From contig NZ_JBPPGG010000002.1 of assembly GCF_051304405.1 (NCBI RefSeq), positions 186,001-250,000 on the forward strand: a stretch of DNA of 64,000 bases, written 5' to 3'. Source of the DNA: Pedomonas sp051304405. Its GTDB lineage: Bacteria; Pseudomonadota; Alphaproteobacteria; Sphingomonadales; Sphingomonadaceae. The position numbers and the translations under genes are program-made. The notes beneath the pieces are model-generated. The model made no database searches. It was not told where the DNA came from and was given only the letters and a program-made list of their open reading frames with translations. Within the stretch, counting starts at the first letter, position 1. Each line of letters begins with the position of its first letter. Positions 52,983 to 63,503 of this stretch are shown one piece after another.

Positions 52983-55466
52983 ATGGTCGTCGCGTCCCGT
53001 CCGCAAGCGCCGGCGCTGCCGATCGATGCGGTTCTTCCCCGGCTGACGGAAGCGTTGCGCGCCGGGCCCAATGCGGTGCTCGTCGCCCCGCCGGGCGCGG
53101 GCAAGACCACGCGCGTGCCGCTGGTGCTGATGGACGAGCCGTGGGCAGCGGGGGGCAAGATCCTCGTGCTCAGCCCGCGCCGGCTCGCCGCCCGGGCCGC
53201 CGCCGCCCGCATGGCCGAGACGCTGGGCGAGGCGGTGGGGGCGACCGTCGGCTACCGGGTGCGGCTGGAATCGAAGGTCAGCGCCCGCACGCGCATCGAG
53301 GTGGTGACCGAGGGCGTGTTCACCCGCCTGGTGCAGGATAACCCCGAGCTGCCGGGCATCGCCGCCGTTCTGTTCGACGAATTCCACGAACGCTCGCTGG
53401 ATGCGGATCTGGGCCTCGCCCTGGCGCTGGAGGCGCAGGGCGTGCTGCGGCCGGACGTGCGGCTGCTGCCCATGTCGGCAACGCTCGACGGGGCGCGGAT
53501 CGCCACGCTTCTCGGCGACGCGCCGGTCATCCAGTCCGAGGGGCGCAGCTTCCCGGTCGAGACCCGCTATCTGGGGCGGGACCCGGCGCTGACCATCGAG
53601 GCCGAGACCGTGCGGGCCATCCGCGCGGCGCTGCGGGAGGAGCGGGGCAGCATCCTGGTGTTTCTCCCCGGCGCGGCCGAGATCAACCGGGTGGCCGCCC
53701 TGCTGCGCGAGGAAGGGGTGCCGGGCGATACGGACGTGCAGACGCTCTACGGTGCCATGGAGGCGGGGGCGCAGCGGGCCGCCATCGCCCCGGCGGAGGG
53801 CGGGCGGCGCAAGGTGGTGCTCGCCACCTCCATCGCCGAGACCAGCCTCACCATCGAGGGCGTGCGGGTGGTGATCGACTCCGGGCTTGCCCGCAAGCCG
53901 AAGTACGAGCCGGGCACGGGCCTCACCCGCCTTGTCACCGAGCGGGCCAGCCAGGCGGCCGTCGAGCAGCGCCGGGGCCGCGCGGGCCGTCTGGAGCCGG
54001 GCGTGTGCTGGCGGCTGTGGGAGGAGGGGCAGACCCGCGCCCTGCCGCCGTTCGACCGGCCCGAGATTCTGGAAGCGGACCTCTCCGGCCTTGCGCTCGA
54101 CCTCGCCCTGTGGGGCGTGAGCGACCCGAACCAGCTGACATGGCTCGACCCGCCCCCGGCCGCCGCCTACGCCGAGGCGCGGGAGCTGCTGCGCGCGCTG
54201 GACGCCATCGACGACGCGGGCAAGGTGACGCCCCACGGGGCACGGCTCGCCAAACTGCCGCTTGCGCCGCGCCTTGCCCACATGGTGGTGGCCGCCGCCG
54301 AACAGGGGCTGGGCCTCCTGGCGGCGGAGATCGCCGTGCTGCTGGGCGAGCAGGGGCTGGGCGGAAACGACGCGGATCTGCGCCATCGCCTGTCCCGCTG
54401 GCGGCGGGAGGGCGGCAAGCGGGCCGAGCAGGCCCGCGCCATGGCCCGCCGCTGGGCCCGGCTCGCGGGCGCGGACGAGGCGGAATCGGACCCTGAGGAG
54501 GCGGGCCGGGTGCTGGCGCTGGCCTACCCGGACCGGGTGGCGCTGGCGCGCCCCGGCCAGCGGGGCAGCTTCGTGCTCGCCAACGGGCGCGGCGGCCAGC
54601 TCGACCCGGCGGACTCGCTGGCGGGCGAGCCGGGGCTGGCGGTGGCGGTTCTGACCGGCGCGGCGGACCGGGCGCGCATTCTTCTGGCCGCGCCGCTCGA
54701 TCCGGCGCTGCTGCCGGACCTGTTCCCCGGCCATGTGACCGAAAGCGCGGACGTGCGCTTCGATGCGGCCAGCGGCGCCTTGCGCGCCCGGCAGGTGCGC
54801 CGGTTCGGCCGGCTGGTGCTGGGGGAGACGCCGCTGCCCAAGCCGTCGCCCGAGGCGGTGATGGAGGCCTGGCGCGGCGTGCTCCGGCGCGAGGGGCTGG
54901 GCCGCCTGCCGTGGACGGCGGCGCAGACGCGGCTGCGCGAGCGGGTCGCCTTCATGCGCGCGGCGGACCCGGAGGGGTGGCCGGACCTCTCGGACGAGGC
55001 GCTGATGGCGCAGTTTGACGACGGGCTCGGCCCCATGCTGGCGGGCAAGATGCGCCTGTCCGACATCACCCCGGAGGATCTGGACGGGGTGATCGCCGCT
55101 TTCCTGCCGTGGGACGCGAAGCGGCGTCTTGAGGATCTGGTGCCGGACCGGATGACGACGCCCGCCGGGACCAGCCACGCCATCGACTATGCGGCCCCGG
55201 GCGGGCCCGCGGTCGAGGTGCGGGTGCAGGAGCTGTTCGGCCTCTCCCGGCACCCGTGCGTCGCCGGGGGGCGCGTGCCGCTGACGCTGGTGCTGCTCTC
55301 GCCCGCGCACCGGCCGATCCAGACCACCCGCGACCTGCCCGGCTTCTGGCAGGGCTCGTGGGCGCAGGTGAAGGCGGAAATGAAGGGCCGTTACCCCAAG
55401 CACCCCTGGCCGGACGACCCGGCCGCCGCGCCGCCCACCACCCGCGCCAAACCGCGCGGCACCTAG
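52983..55466 (+). CDS. hrpB: ATP-dependent helicase HrpB
   Basis: DEAH-type RNA helicase of unknown cell role. 827 residues. Walker A is APPGAGKTTRVP (36-43), Walker B is DEFHERSLD, motif III SATLDG, motif VI QRRGRAGR-type in VEQRRGRAGRLEPGVC, with the ratchet and HA2 domains and the HrpB-specific C-terminal domain ending in the KAEMKGRYPKHPWPDDP segment, which is diagnostic of HrpB. It may be cotranscribed with ispB. Confidence 0.95.
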   Translation: MVVASRPQAPALPIDAVLPRLTEALRAGPNAVLVAPPGAGKTTRVPLVLMDEPWAAGGKILVLSPRRLAARAAAARMAETLGEAVGATVGYRVRLESKVSARTRIEVVTEGVFTRLVQDNPELPGIAAVLFDEFHERSLDADLGLALALEAQGVLRPDVRLLPMSATLDGARIATLLGDAPVIQSEGRSFPVETRYLGRDPALTIEAETVRAIRAALREERGSILVFLPGAAEINRVAALLREEGVPGDTDVQTLYGAMEAGAQRAAIAPAEGGRRKVVLATSIAETSLTIEGVRVVIDSGLARKPKYEPGTGLTRLVTERASQAAVEQRRGRAGRLEPGVCWRLWEEGQTRALPPFDRPEILEADLSGLALDLALWGVSDPNQLTWLDPPPAAAYAEARELLRALDAIDDAGKVTPHGARLAKLPLAPRLAHMVVAAAEQGLGLLAAEIAVLLGEQGLGGNDADLRHRLSRWRREGGKRAEQARAMARRWARLAGADEAESDPEEAGRVLALAYPDRVALARPGQRGSFVLANGRGGQLDPADSLAGEPGLAVAVLTGAADRARILLAAPLDPALLPDLFPGHVTESADVRFDAASGALRARQVRRFGRLVLGETPLPKPSPEAVMEAWRGVLRREGLGRLPWTAAQTRLRERVAFMRAADPEGWPDLSDEALMAQFDDGLGPMLAGKMRLSDITPEDLDGVIAAFLPWDAKRRLEDLVPDRMTTPAGTSHAIDYAAPGGPAVEVRVQELFGLSRHPCVAGGRVPLTLVLLSPAHRPIQTTRDLPGFWQGSWAQVKAEMKGRYPKHPWPDDPAAAPPTTRAKPRGT

Positions 55467-55593
55467 CCGTTCGGAGAGGGGCGCGACGGAAGGAGGGCCA
55501 CCCATCGCCTTTGTGGACTAGAGTCCGCCGCGCGGTATGGTCTCTGCCGGGACCGAGCCGCAAACAGGGCCGACGGACAGGAGGAGAGGAAGC

Positions 55594-56046
55594 GTGGCGC
55601 TGAAGGTGGCCGAGTTCAAAGCTCTTGAGGGGCAGGTGCTGGGCGTGACGGACTGGTTCCCGATCGACCAGCCGCTGATTGACCGCTTTGCGGAGGTGAC
55701 GCAGGACTTCCAGTTCATCCATGTGGATGAAGCGCGGGCGCGGGAGACGCCGCTGGGCGGCACCATCGCCCACGGGATGCTCACCCTCTCGCTGCTGCCC
55801 CGGATGGCGGAGACGGTGGTGCCGCTGCCCGAAGGCCTCAAGATGGGGTTCAATTACGGCTTCGACCGGGTACGGTTCCTCAATCCGGTCAGAAGCGGCA
55901 AGCGGGTGCGGGGACGGTTCGCGCTGCGGTCGGTTGACGACAGCGAGGCAGACCGCCTGAAGCTCGTGCTCGACGTGACGGTCGAGATCGAAGGCGAGGA
56001 GAAGCCGGCGCTGGTCGCCGAGTGGTTGGCGCTCCACATGGTGTGA
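55594..56046 (+). CDS. MaoC-family dehydratase (hotdog fold)
   Basis: A 150-residue hotdog-fold protein, probably an (R)-enoyl-CoA hydratase. The catalytic Asp-His pair is seen in TQDFQFIHVDEARA and the following GGTIAHGMLTLSLLP. The GTG at 55594 follows AGGAGGAGAGG; an upstream ATG at 55537 would add 19 residues. It begins the forward set MaoC-FadB-thiolase, so it likely acts on the same acyl-CoA intermediates or feeds hydroxyacyl-CoA elsewhere. Confidence 0.88.
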   Translation: MALKVAEFKALEGQVLGVTDWFPIDQPLIDRFAEVTQDFQFIHVDEARARETPLGGTIAHGMLTLSLLPRMAETVVPLPEGLKMGFNYGFDRVRFLNPVRSGKRVRGRFALRSVDDSEADRLKLVLDVTVEIEGEEKPALVAEWLALHMV

Positions 56047-56101
56047 GGCGCCGCGCCCGGTGCGCCGGGGCGGCGGGATCAAAAAGAAAGGATGAACGGC
56101 A

Positions 56102-58192
56102 ATGTCGGGACGGTTCGAGAAGCGTGGGCACGTGGGTGTCATTCTGGTGGACAATCCGCCCGTCAACGCCATCAGCCTGGGCGTGCGCCTGAGCATCCTT
56201 GACGGGCTGAAGCAGGCGGCGGCCGATGCGGACGTGAAGGCCGTGGTCATCGCCTGCGCCGGCCGCACCTTCATGGCGGGCGCGGACATCGCCGAGTTCA
56301 AGACCGGCCCGAAGGAGCCCTTCCTGCCGGAGGTGGTGGCCGAGCTGGACCGCTTCGGCAAGCCGCTGGTGGCCGCCATCCACGGCACGGCCTTCGGCGG
56401 CGGGCTGGAGATCGCGCTCGGCTGCAACTACCGGGTGGCGACGCGCGACGCCAAGGTGGGCCTGCCGGAGGTGAAGCTCGGCATCCTGCCCGGCGCGGGC
56501 GGCACCCAGCGGCTGCCGCGCCTCATCGGCGTCGAGAAGGCGCTGCCGGTCATCCTCTCGGGCGACCCGATCCTGGCACCGAAGGCGGCGGAGCTGGGCA
56601 TCATCGACCGGATCGTCGAGGGCGACCTCCTGGAGGAGGCCATCGCCTTCGCCAGCGAGAAGGCCGCCAGCGGTGCCAGCCACCCGCGCGTCAGCGAGAA
56701 GACCATCGACCGCGCGGCCCTGCCCGAGACCTACTTCGAGGACATGCGCAAGCAGGTGGCAAAGGAAAAGCGCAACCTGTTCGCGCCGCAGCGGATCGTT
56801 GACGCGGTGGAGGCGGCGGCGACCCTCCCGTTCGCGGACGGCATGGCGAGGGAGCGGCAGCTGTTCCTGGCCTGCGCCGCCAACCCGCAGGCGCGGGCGC
56901 TCCAGCATGTGTTCTTCGCCGAGCGGCAGGTGGCCAAGATCCCCAACCTGCCGGAGGGGGTGACGCCGCGCCCGGTCCGCTCCGTCGCCGTGATCGGCGC
57001 GGGCACCATGGGCGGCGGTATCGCCATGAATTTCGCCAACGTGGGCATTCCCGTCACCCTCCTTGAGGTGAGCCAGGAAGGGCTGGAGCGGGGCCTCGGC
57101 GTCATCCGCAGGAATTACGAGCGCTCCGCCGCGCGCGGCAAGCTGACAGCGGCGCAGGTGGAGGAGCGCATGGGGCTGTTGCGGCCCACGCTCTCCTACG
57201 ATGACCTGAAGGACGCGGACCTCATCATCGAGGCGGTGTTCGAGACGCTGGAGGTGAAGAAGCAGGTGTTCACCCAGCTGGACCGGGTGGCGAAGCCGGG
57301 GGCGATCCTTGCCTCCAACACCTCGTACCTCTCCATCGACACCATCGCCTCCTACACCTCCCGGCCGCAGGATGTGCTGGGGATGCACTTCTTCTCCCCC
57401 GCCAACGTGATGAAGCTGCTGGAGATCGTGCGCGGCGAGAAGACGGCGCCGGACGTGCTGGCCACCGCGCTGGCGGTCGCCAGGACCATCAGGAAGGTGG
57501 GCGTGGTGGCGGGCAACTGCCACGGCTTTATCGGTAACCGCATGTTGCAGGGCTATGGCCGCGAGGCGGGCCTTCTGGTGCTGGAGGGCGCGTCGCCCCA
57601 GCAGGTGGACAAGGTGCTCTACGACTTCGGTATGCCCATGGGCGTTCTGCAGATGGGCGATCTGGCGGGGCTCGACATCGGCTACCGCTCGCGCAAGGAC
57701 CAGTCGCCGGACGCCTACGAGCCGAAGGCCGTGCGCATCGCCGACCGGCTCGTCGAGATGGGCCGCTGCGGCCAGAAAACCAACGGCGGCTACTACGACT
57801 ATGAGCCGGGCGACCGCACGCCCAGGCCCTCGGCGGTGACCCAACAGGTGATCGACGAGGTGCGGGCCGAATACGGCATCACCCCGCGCGAAATCTCCGA
57901 TCAGGAGATCATCGAGCGCTGCTTCCTCGCCATGGTCAACATCGGCTGCGAGGTGCTGCGCGAGGGCATCGCCTACCGGGCGAGCGACATCGATATCGTC
58001 TACCTCTACGGCTACGGCTTCCCCGCCTATCGCGGCGGCCCCATGTTCTGGGCGGAAAACGAGATCGGCCTCGCCAACGCGCTGGAGAAGATCCGGGGCT
58101 ATGCCGAGACGGTGAGCGCGCGCTGGTGGAAGCCGTCGCCGCTGCTGGAGCAGCTGGTGGCGGATGGCAAGGGCTTCGCCAGCCTCGGCTGA
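56102..58192 (+). CDS. Bifunctional enoyl-CoA hydratase / 3-hydroxyacyl-CoA dehydrogenase
   Basis: FadB/FadJ-like beta-oxidation enzyme, 696 residues. The N-terminal crotonase domain (about 1-190) has GAGRTFMAGADIAEF-type text, HGTAFGGGLEIALGCNYRV and the catalytic Glu in LPEVKLGILPGAGGTQRLPRL (in two parts). A Rossmann NAD domain starts near residue 293 (VAVIGAGTMGGGIA), and the dehydrogenase domain has the catalytic-type His in GMHFFSPANVM and TNGGYYDY. The thiolase partner follows 96 bp downstream. Confidence 0.94.
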   Translation: MSGRFEKRGHVGVILVDNPPVNAISLGVRLSILDGLKQAAADADVKAVVIACAGRTFMAGADIAEFKTGPKEPFLPEVVAELDRFGKPLVAAIHGTAFGGGLEIALGCNYRVATRDAKVGLPEVKLGILPGAGGTQRLPRLIGVEKALPVILSGDPILAPKAAELGIIDRIVEGDLLEEAIAFASEKAASGASHPRVSEKTIDRAALPETYFEDMRKQVAKEKRNLFAPQRIVDAVEAAATLPFADGMARERQLFLACAANPQARALQHVFFAERQVAKIPNLPEGVTPRPVRSVAVIGAGTMGGGIAMNFANVGIPVTLLEVSQEGLERGLGVIRRNYERSAARGKLTAAQVEERMGLLRPTLSYDDLKDADLIIEAVFETLEVKKQVFTQLDRVAKPGAILASNTSYLSIDTIASYTSRPQDVLGMHFFSPANVMKLLEIVRGEKTAPDVLATALAVARTIRKVGVVAGNCHGFIGNRMLQGYGREAGLLVLEGASPQQVDKVLYDFGMPMGVLQMGDLAGLDIGYRSRKDQSPDAYEPKAVRIADRLVEMGRCGQKTNGGYYDYEPGDRTPRPSAVTQQVIDEVRAEYGITPREISDQEIIERCFLAMVNIGCEVLREGIAYRASDIDIVYLYGYGFPAYRGGPMFWAENEIGLANALEKIRGYAETVSARWWKPSPLLEQLVADGKGFASLG

Positions 58193-58288
58193 GGAGCCCG
58201 GGCGCCGCGCCCGGCAAGTACTGCGTAAGCCTGTTCACCACGGATGAGGGGAGGGCGGCAGACCCCTGCCGCCCCGGGGAGGAGGATC

Positions 58289-59467
58289 ATGCGGGAAGCA
58301 GTTATCGTCTCGACGGCGCGCACGCCCATCGGCAAGGCCTATCGCGGTGCGTTCAATGCGACGCCAGCGCCCACGCTCGCCAGCCATGCCATCGCGGCGG
58401 CGGTGCAGCGCGCGGGCATCGACGGGGCCGAGGTGGAGGACGTGATCCTGGGATGCGCGCTCCAGCAGGGCAGCCAGACGCCCAACATCGCCCGGCTGGC
58501 GCTGCTCCGCGCCGGGCTGCCCACCTCCGTGCCGGGCATGAGCATCGATCGCCAATGCGCCAGCGGCCTGATGGCGATCGCAACGGCCGCCAAGCAGATC
58601 GTCCACGACGGTATGCAGATCGCCATCGGCGGCGGGGTCGAGTCCATCTCCACGGTGCAGAACGACCGGTACCGGATCGAGCCGGACAAGAGCCTGGTCG
58701 AGCGGGTGCCCGCCATCTACATGCCGATGATCGACACCGCCGAGGTGGTGGCGAAGCGCTACGGCATCTCCCGCGAGGCGCAGGATGAATATGCCCTGCA
58801 AAGCCAGCAGCGCACTGCGCAGGCACAGGCGGAGGGCCGGTTCGATGACGAGATCATCCCCGTCTCCGCCACCATGGCCGTGGTGAACAAGGAGACCAAG
58901 GAGGTCTCCTTCAAGGACGTGACGCTGGCGAAGGACGAGGGCAACCGGCCGGACACGACGCTGGAGGGGCTCTCCAGCCTGCAACCGGTGCGCGGGCCGG
59001 ACGGCTTCATCACCGCCGGCAACGCCAGCCAGCTCTCCGATGGTGCCTCGGCCTCCGTGCTGATGGAAGCGCGGGAGGCGGAGCGGCGCGGCCTGGAGCC
59101 GCTCGGCATCTATCGCGGCATGGCGGTTGCGGGCACCGAGCCGGACGAGATGGGGATCGGGCCGGTCTACGCCGTGCCCAAGCTGCTCCGGCAGCACGGC
59201 CTGACCGTCGGCGACATCGGCCTGTGGGAGCTGAACGAGGCCTTCGCCGTGCAGGTGATCTACTGCCGCGACCGCCTCGGCATCCCCGACGACCGGCTCA
59301 ATGTGAGCGGCGGCGGCATTTCCATCGGCCATCCCTACGGCATGTCCGGCGCGCGGCTGACGGGCCATGCGCTCATCGAGGGCAAGCGGCGCGGCGCGAA
59401 ATACGTGGTCGTCACCATGTGCATCGGTGGCGGCATGGGCGCGGCGGGCCTGTTCGAGGTGGTGTAA
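58289..59467 (+). CDS. Acetyl-CoA acyltransferase (thiolase)
   Basis: Thiolytic step of beta-oxidation, or acetoacetyl-CoA synthesis in reverse. 392 residues. The acyl-binding Cys90 is in MSIDRQCASG, the His in GGGISIGHPYGMSGAR, and the second Cys in VTMCIGGGMGAAG. GGAGGA precedes the ATG at 58289. The pairing with the FadB-like gene favours FadA-type long-chain use, but substrate length is not shown by the sequence. Confidence 0.94.
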   Translation: MREAVIVSTARTPIGKAYRGAFNATPAPTLASHAIAAAVQRAGIDGAEVEDVILGCALQQGSQTPNIARLALLRAGLPTSVPGMSIDRQCASGLMAIATAAKQIVHDGMQIAIGGGVESISTVQNDRYRIEPDKSLVERVPAIYMPMIDTAEVVAKRYGISREAQDEYALQSQQRTAQAQAEGRFDDEIIPVSATMAVVNKETKEVSFKDVTLAKDEGNRPDTTLEGLSSLQPVRGPDGFITAGNASQLSDGASASVLMEAREAERRGLEPLGIYRGMAVAGTEPDEMGIGPVYAVPKLLRQHGLTVGDIGLWELNEAFAVQVIYCRDRLGIPDDRLNVSGGGISIGHPYGMSGARLTGHALIEGKRRGAKYVVVTMCIGGGMGAAGLFEVV

Positions 59468-59629
59468 CGCGGCATTTTTTCGGGGGGGCTGTTGCGCGTG
59501 CGGGAGGGGCGATGGCGCTCTCGCACGCCCCTTTCGATTGCCGTCTGTGCTCCCTGCGCGCAAGGGAAACAGGCGAGTCTCATTTCCCGTAAGTTCGTGT
59601 AATCAGGGTAGATTTTTCTCCCGGATGCG

Positions 59630-59668
59630 AAGGGCGGCCGGTGGCTGGAGGCCTCGGCGGCCCTTTTT
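59630..59668 (+). terminator. Terminator after the beta-oxidation genes
   Basis: AAGGGC-GGCCG and CGGC-GGCCCTT form a stem with one mismatch around a GT..CT loop, followed by TTTTTAATT. It lies 160 bp after the thiolase stop. The remaining 59468-59753 holds no gene. Confidence 0.7.
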
Positions 59669-59753
59669 AATTGCTGGTCGCGGCCCTACCTTGGGGCGGA
59701 GTCGCGCCGGGCAGAAAAACTCAGACGCCCGGCCCCGGGGAGAAAGCAGAGTT

Positions 59754-61130
<1,377 letters not shown>

Positions 61131-61286
61131 GGCCGGAACGGTTCACGGCGGCGGGCCGAAGCGTGGCGGGAGCGGGACGGACTCCCGGCCGGGCGGCACG
61201 CGCCGCCTCCGCGCCATGCTAGACTTCCCCCGGTGTTAGTTGCTTGCCCAAAGCCGGTGTCTCGACGGCCGGCGGGAGGAACCCTC

Positions 61287-61622
61287 ATGGCGGACCGGAA
61301 GAACCGGCTTGTCTATTCCATCTGGTCCGAGGACGACCAGCAGATCAGCTTCGCATTCCCGCTTCACCCGCATACGGTCGCCCCGGAGCATGTGGGCGAG
61401 GTGCTGGACGTGCTGCTGGACACGCTCGATTGCGAGGTGGCGGAAATCGGCGCGACCAACGGCGACGTGCTTCAGGCCCTCGCCATGGCGCTGGCCTGCC
61501 GGGCCGCGGTGATGGAAGGATCGGTGGATACCAACACCGCCCTGGCGGACGATCTGGCGCAGGAAGCGCTCGCCGCCGCCCGCGCCAGCTTTGCCGCCGA
61601 CAATCTGGACCGCAAGGGCTGA
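61287..61622 (+). CDS. Small conserved-looking protein of unknown function
   Basis: A 111-residue soluble protein with GGAGGA nine bases before its ATG. It has a beta-rich N-half (LVYSIWSEDDQQISFAFPL) and a helical, Ala-rich C-half (LADDLAQEALAAARASF). It follows sdaA by 156 bp on the same strand and converges on the Lrp gene. I recognise no family and see no active-site motif. An alternative start at 61233 is possible. Confidence 0.65.
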   Translation: MADRKNRLVYSIWSEDDQQISFAFPLHPHTVAPEHVGEVLDVLLDTLDCEVAEIGATNGDVLQALAMALACRAAVMEGSVDTNTALADDLAQEALAAARASFAADNLDRKG

Positions 61623-61664
61623 GCAACGGTTGAGAGGTGCAGGGCGGCGGCGGGCAGGGGCCCG

Positions 61665-62093
61665 TCAGCCGCGCTCGAACTTCCGGCTGAGAATGATGGA
61701 CGACATGGTCTCGCGCACGCCTTCGAGCAGGCGGATCTGGTCGAGGGCCATGTCGAGGTCGTGCGTTGTCGGACCCGCCACAATGGCGATCAGATCGTAG
61801 GGGCCGCTGACCGAGAGCAGGCTGACCACGGCGCTGATGCGCTTCAGCCCGGCCTCGACGGCGGCCTGCTGTTGCGGCGCCACGCCGATCAGCACATGGG
61901 CGCGCACCCGCGTGTCCGCCGCGCCCAGCCGCGCCGAATATCCGGTGATGACGCCCGTCGCCTCCAGGCGGTCGATGCGGGCCTGAACCGTCGAGCGCGC
62001 AACCCCCAGCTTGCGCGCCAGCACCGCCGTCGGCAGGCGCGCGTTCTGCATCAAGAGCTCGATCAAGCGAGCGTCGAGTGAGTCTTCAGCCAT
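61665..62093 (-). CDS. Lrp/AsnC family transcriptional regulator
   Basis: A 142-residue feast/famine regulator. The N-terminal helix-turn-helix is ARLIELLMQNARLPTAVLAR through VARSTVQARIDRLEATGVI, and the C-terminal RAM domain (VRAHVLIGVAPQQ, SVSGPYDLIAIV) binds an effector amino acid. It is divergent from the saccharopine-dehydrogenase-like gene, with a nested palindrome between them, so it likely controls that gene and itself in response to lysine or another amino acid. Confidence 0.93.
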   Translation of the reverse strand: MAEDSLDARLIELLMQNARLPTAVLARKLGVARSTVQARIDRLEATGVITGYSARLGAADTRVRAHVLIGVAPQQQAAVEAGLKRISAVVSLLSVSGPYDLIAIVAGPTTHDLDMALDQIRLLEGVRETMSSIILSRKFERG

Positions 62094-62105
62094 AATGACG
62101 GGTAT

Positions 62106-62144
62106 TTGAACAATCTGCCGACAAATGTCGAGCGTATTGTGCAG
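62106..62144. promoter_or_regulatory. Nested palindrome between lrp and saccharopine dehydrogenase genes
   Basis: Outer arms TTGAACAAT (62106-62114) and ATTGTGCAG (62136-62144) match at seven of nine bases, and share almost the same centre as a perfect inner palindrome CGACA-AA-TGTCG (62119-62130). It starts 13 bp from the regulator's start codon and lies 75 bp before the enzyme gene, the natural place for an Lrp-type operator. Confidence 0.65.
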
Positions 62145-62219
62145 AGCGGCGCTCCACTTCGACTGTGCAGGGGCGTACCCTGCGCTATATTACGGGCAAA
62201 GAGAAGGGGTGGATATTCA

Positions 62220-63341
62220 ATGCGTGATATACTGGTGATTGGCGCCGGCAACATTGGCGAGATGATCGCAGCCCTGTTGCTGCCGACGGGCGACTACCGC
62301 GTGACGGTGGCCGACCGCTCCGAACAGGCCCTGGCGCGGGTTGCGGACATGAACGGCCTGAACCGGATGGTGCTGGACGCCACCGACGATCAGGCGCTGG
62401 CCGATGCGCTGAAACACCGGTTCGCGGTGATCTCCGCCGCCCCGTACAACATTACCGCCCGGATCGCCCGCGCCGCCCATGCGGCGGGCGTGCACTATCT
62501 CGACCCGACCGAGGACGTGGCGTCCACCAAGCTGGTCAAGGAGATGAGCCGCTCCGCCGAGGCGGCGCTCATCCCCCAGTGCGGTCTGGCACCGGGCTTC
62601 ATCGCCATCGTCGGCAAGCATCTGGCCGACACCTTCGACGAGCTGGACACCCTGCGCCTGCGCGTCGGTGCGCTGCCGCGTTTCCCGACCAACAGCCTGA
62701 CCTACAACCTCACCTGGTCGACCGAGGGGGTCATCAACGAATATCTGGAGCCGTGCGAGGCCATCGTGAACGGCCGGCCGACGCTGCTCCCGGCGCTGGA
62801 GAACGTGGAGCAGTTCGTGCTCGACGGCGTGACCTTCGAGGCGTTCAACACCTCCGGCGGCCTTGGCACCCTGGGCGAGACCCTCGCGGGCAAGGTGCAG
62901 AACCTCAGCTACCAGACCATCCGCTACCCCGGCCACCGGGACATCATGCGGACCCTGATTCACGACCTGCGACTCGGCCAGCAGCGGGAGCTGTTCAAGC
63001 AGGTGCTGGAGAACGCCCTGCCGGCGACGGAGCAGGACATGGTGGTGGTGTTCGCGACCGCCACCGGCAAGCGCAACGGCCGCCTGATGCAGGAAAGCTA
63101 CGCCAACCGCATCTATCCGCGCGAGATCGGCGGCAAGCAGTGGGCCGCCATTCAGGTGACGACGGCCAGCGCCATCTGCGCCGTGCTGGACATGCTGGCG
63201 GCGGGCGAGCTGCCGCAGAAGGGCTTCGTGCGGCAGGAGGACATTCCGCTGCCGGCGTTCCTGGCCAACCGCTTCGGGCGGGCCTACGCCATGGATCAGT
63301 CCCTGGAGCTGCGCAAAGCGCCGAGCCTGACGGCGGCCTGA
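62220..63341 (+). CDS. Saccharopine dehydrogenase-like protein
   Basis: A 373-residue Rossmann-fold oxidoreductase of the saccharopine dehydrogenase C-terminal family (Lys9-like). It starts MRDILVIGAGNIGEMIAALL, with the dinucleotide-binding GxGxxG, and carries the family segments AAPYNITARIARAAHAAGVHYLDP (in two parts), CGLAPGFIAIV and NLTWSTEGVINEYLEP. A glutamate-forming step in lysine breakdown is the usual role; the related carboxynorspermidine enzyme is a possible alternative. A lysine-ketoglutarate reductase partner is not in the window. Confidence 0.86.
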   Translation: MRDILVIGAGNIGEMIAALLLPTGDYRVTVADRSEQALARVADMNGLNRMVLDATDDQALADALKHRFAVISAAPYNITARIARAAHAAGVHYLDPTEDVASTKLVKEMSRSAEAALIPQCGLAPGFIAIVGKHLADTFDELDTLRLRVGALPRFPTNSLTYNLTWSTEGVINEYLEPCEAIVNGRPTLLPALENVEQFVLDGVTFEAFNTSGGLGTLGETLAGKVQNLSYQTIRYPGHRDIMRTLIHDLRLGQQRELFKQVLENALPATEQDMVVVFATATGKRNGRLMQESYANRIYPREIGGKQWAAIQVTTASAICAVLDMLAAGELPQKGFVRQEDIPLPAFLANRFGRAYAMDQSLELRKAPSLTAA

Positions 63342-63382
63342 GGGCACGCCGGGCAGGCCCGGTGATCCTCGGTGACTTCGTG

Positions 63383-63419
63383 AAGGCGGCTGGCCCTTGT
63401 GCCGGCCGCCTTTGTTTTT
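63383..63419 (+). terminator. Rho-independent terminator after the saccharopine dehydrogenase-like gene
   Basis: AAGGCGGCTGG and CCGGCCGCCTT form an 11-bp stem with one mismatch around CCCTTGTG, followed by TGTTTTT, 41 bp after the stop. Confidence 0.88.
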
Positions 63420-63440
63420 GATGCGGGAACTTAATAAAGG

Positions 63441-63470
63441 AAGGAGGTGCTGGGGACCGGGTCCCCTGCA
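63441..63470 (-). repeat. Hairpin element copy E
   Basis: AAGGAGG is followed by TGCTGGGGAC/GTCCCCTGCA (10-bp stem with one mismatch, loop CGG). It has the same GGAGG-TGC-stem plan as copies A-D but with a changed stem, and lies 34 bp past the stop of the reverse-strand vWA gene. The stem change with pairing kept suggests that the structure matters. Confidence 0.55.
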
Positions 63471-63503
63471 ACGCAGAGTCTTTCCCCGATCAAACCGCGT
63501 GGG

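Noticed and set aside
51870..55505. A 1211-codon reverse-strand open frame opposite ispB and hrpB
   Set aside because: It is a shadow: the forward strand encodes clear prenyl synthase and HrpB motifs, and the reverse text is low-complexity Arg/His/Gly/Ala typical of antisense frames in GC-rich DNA.
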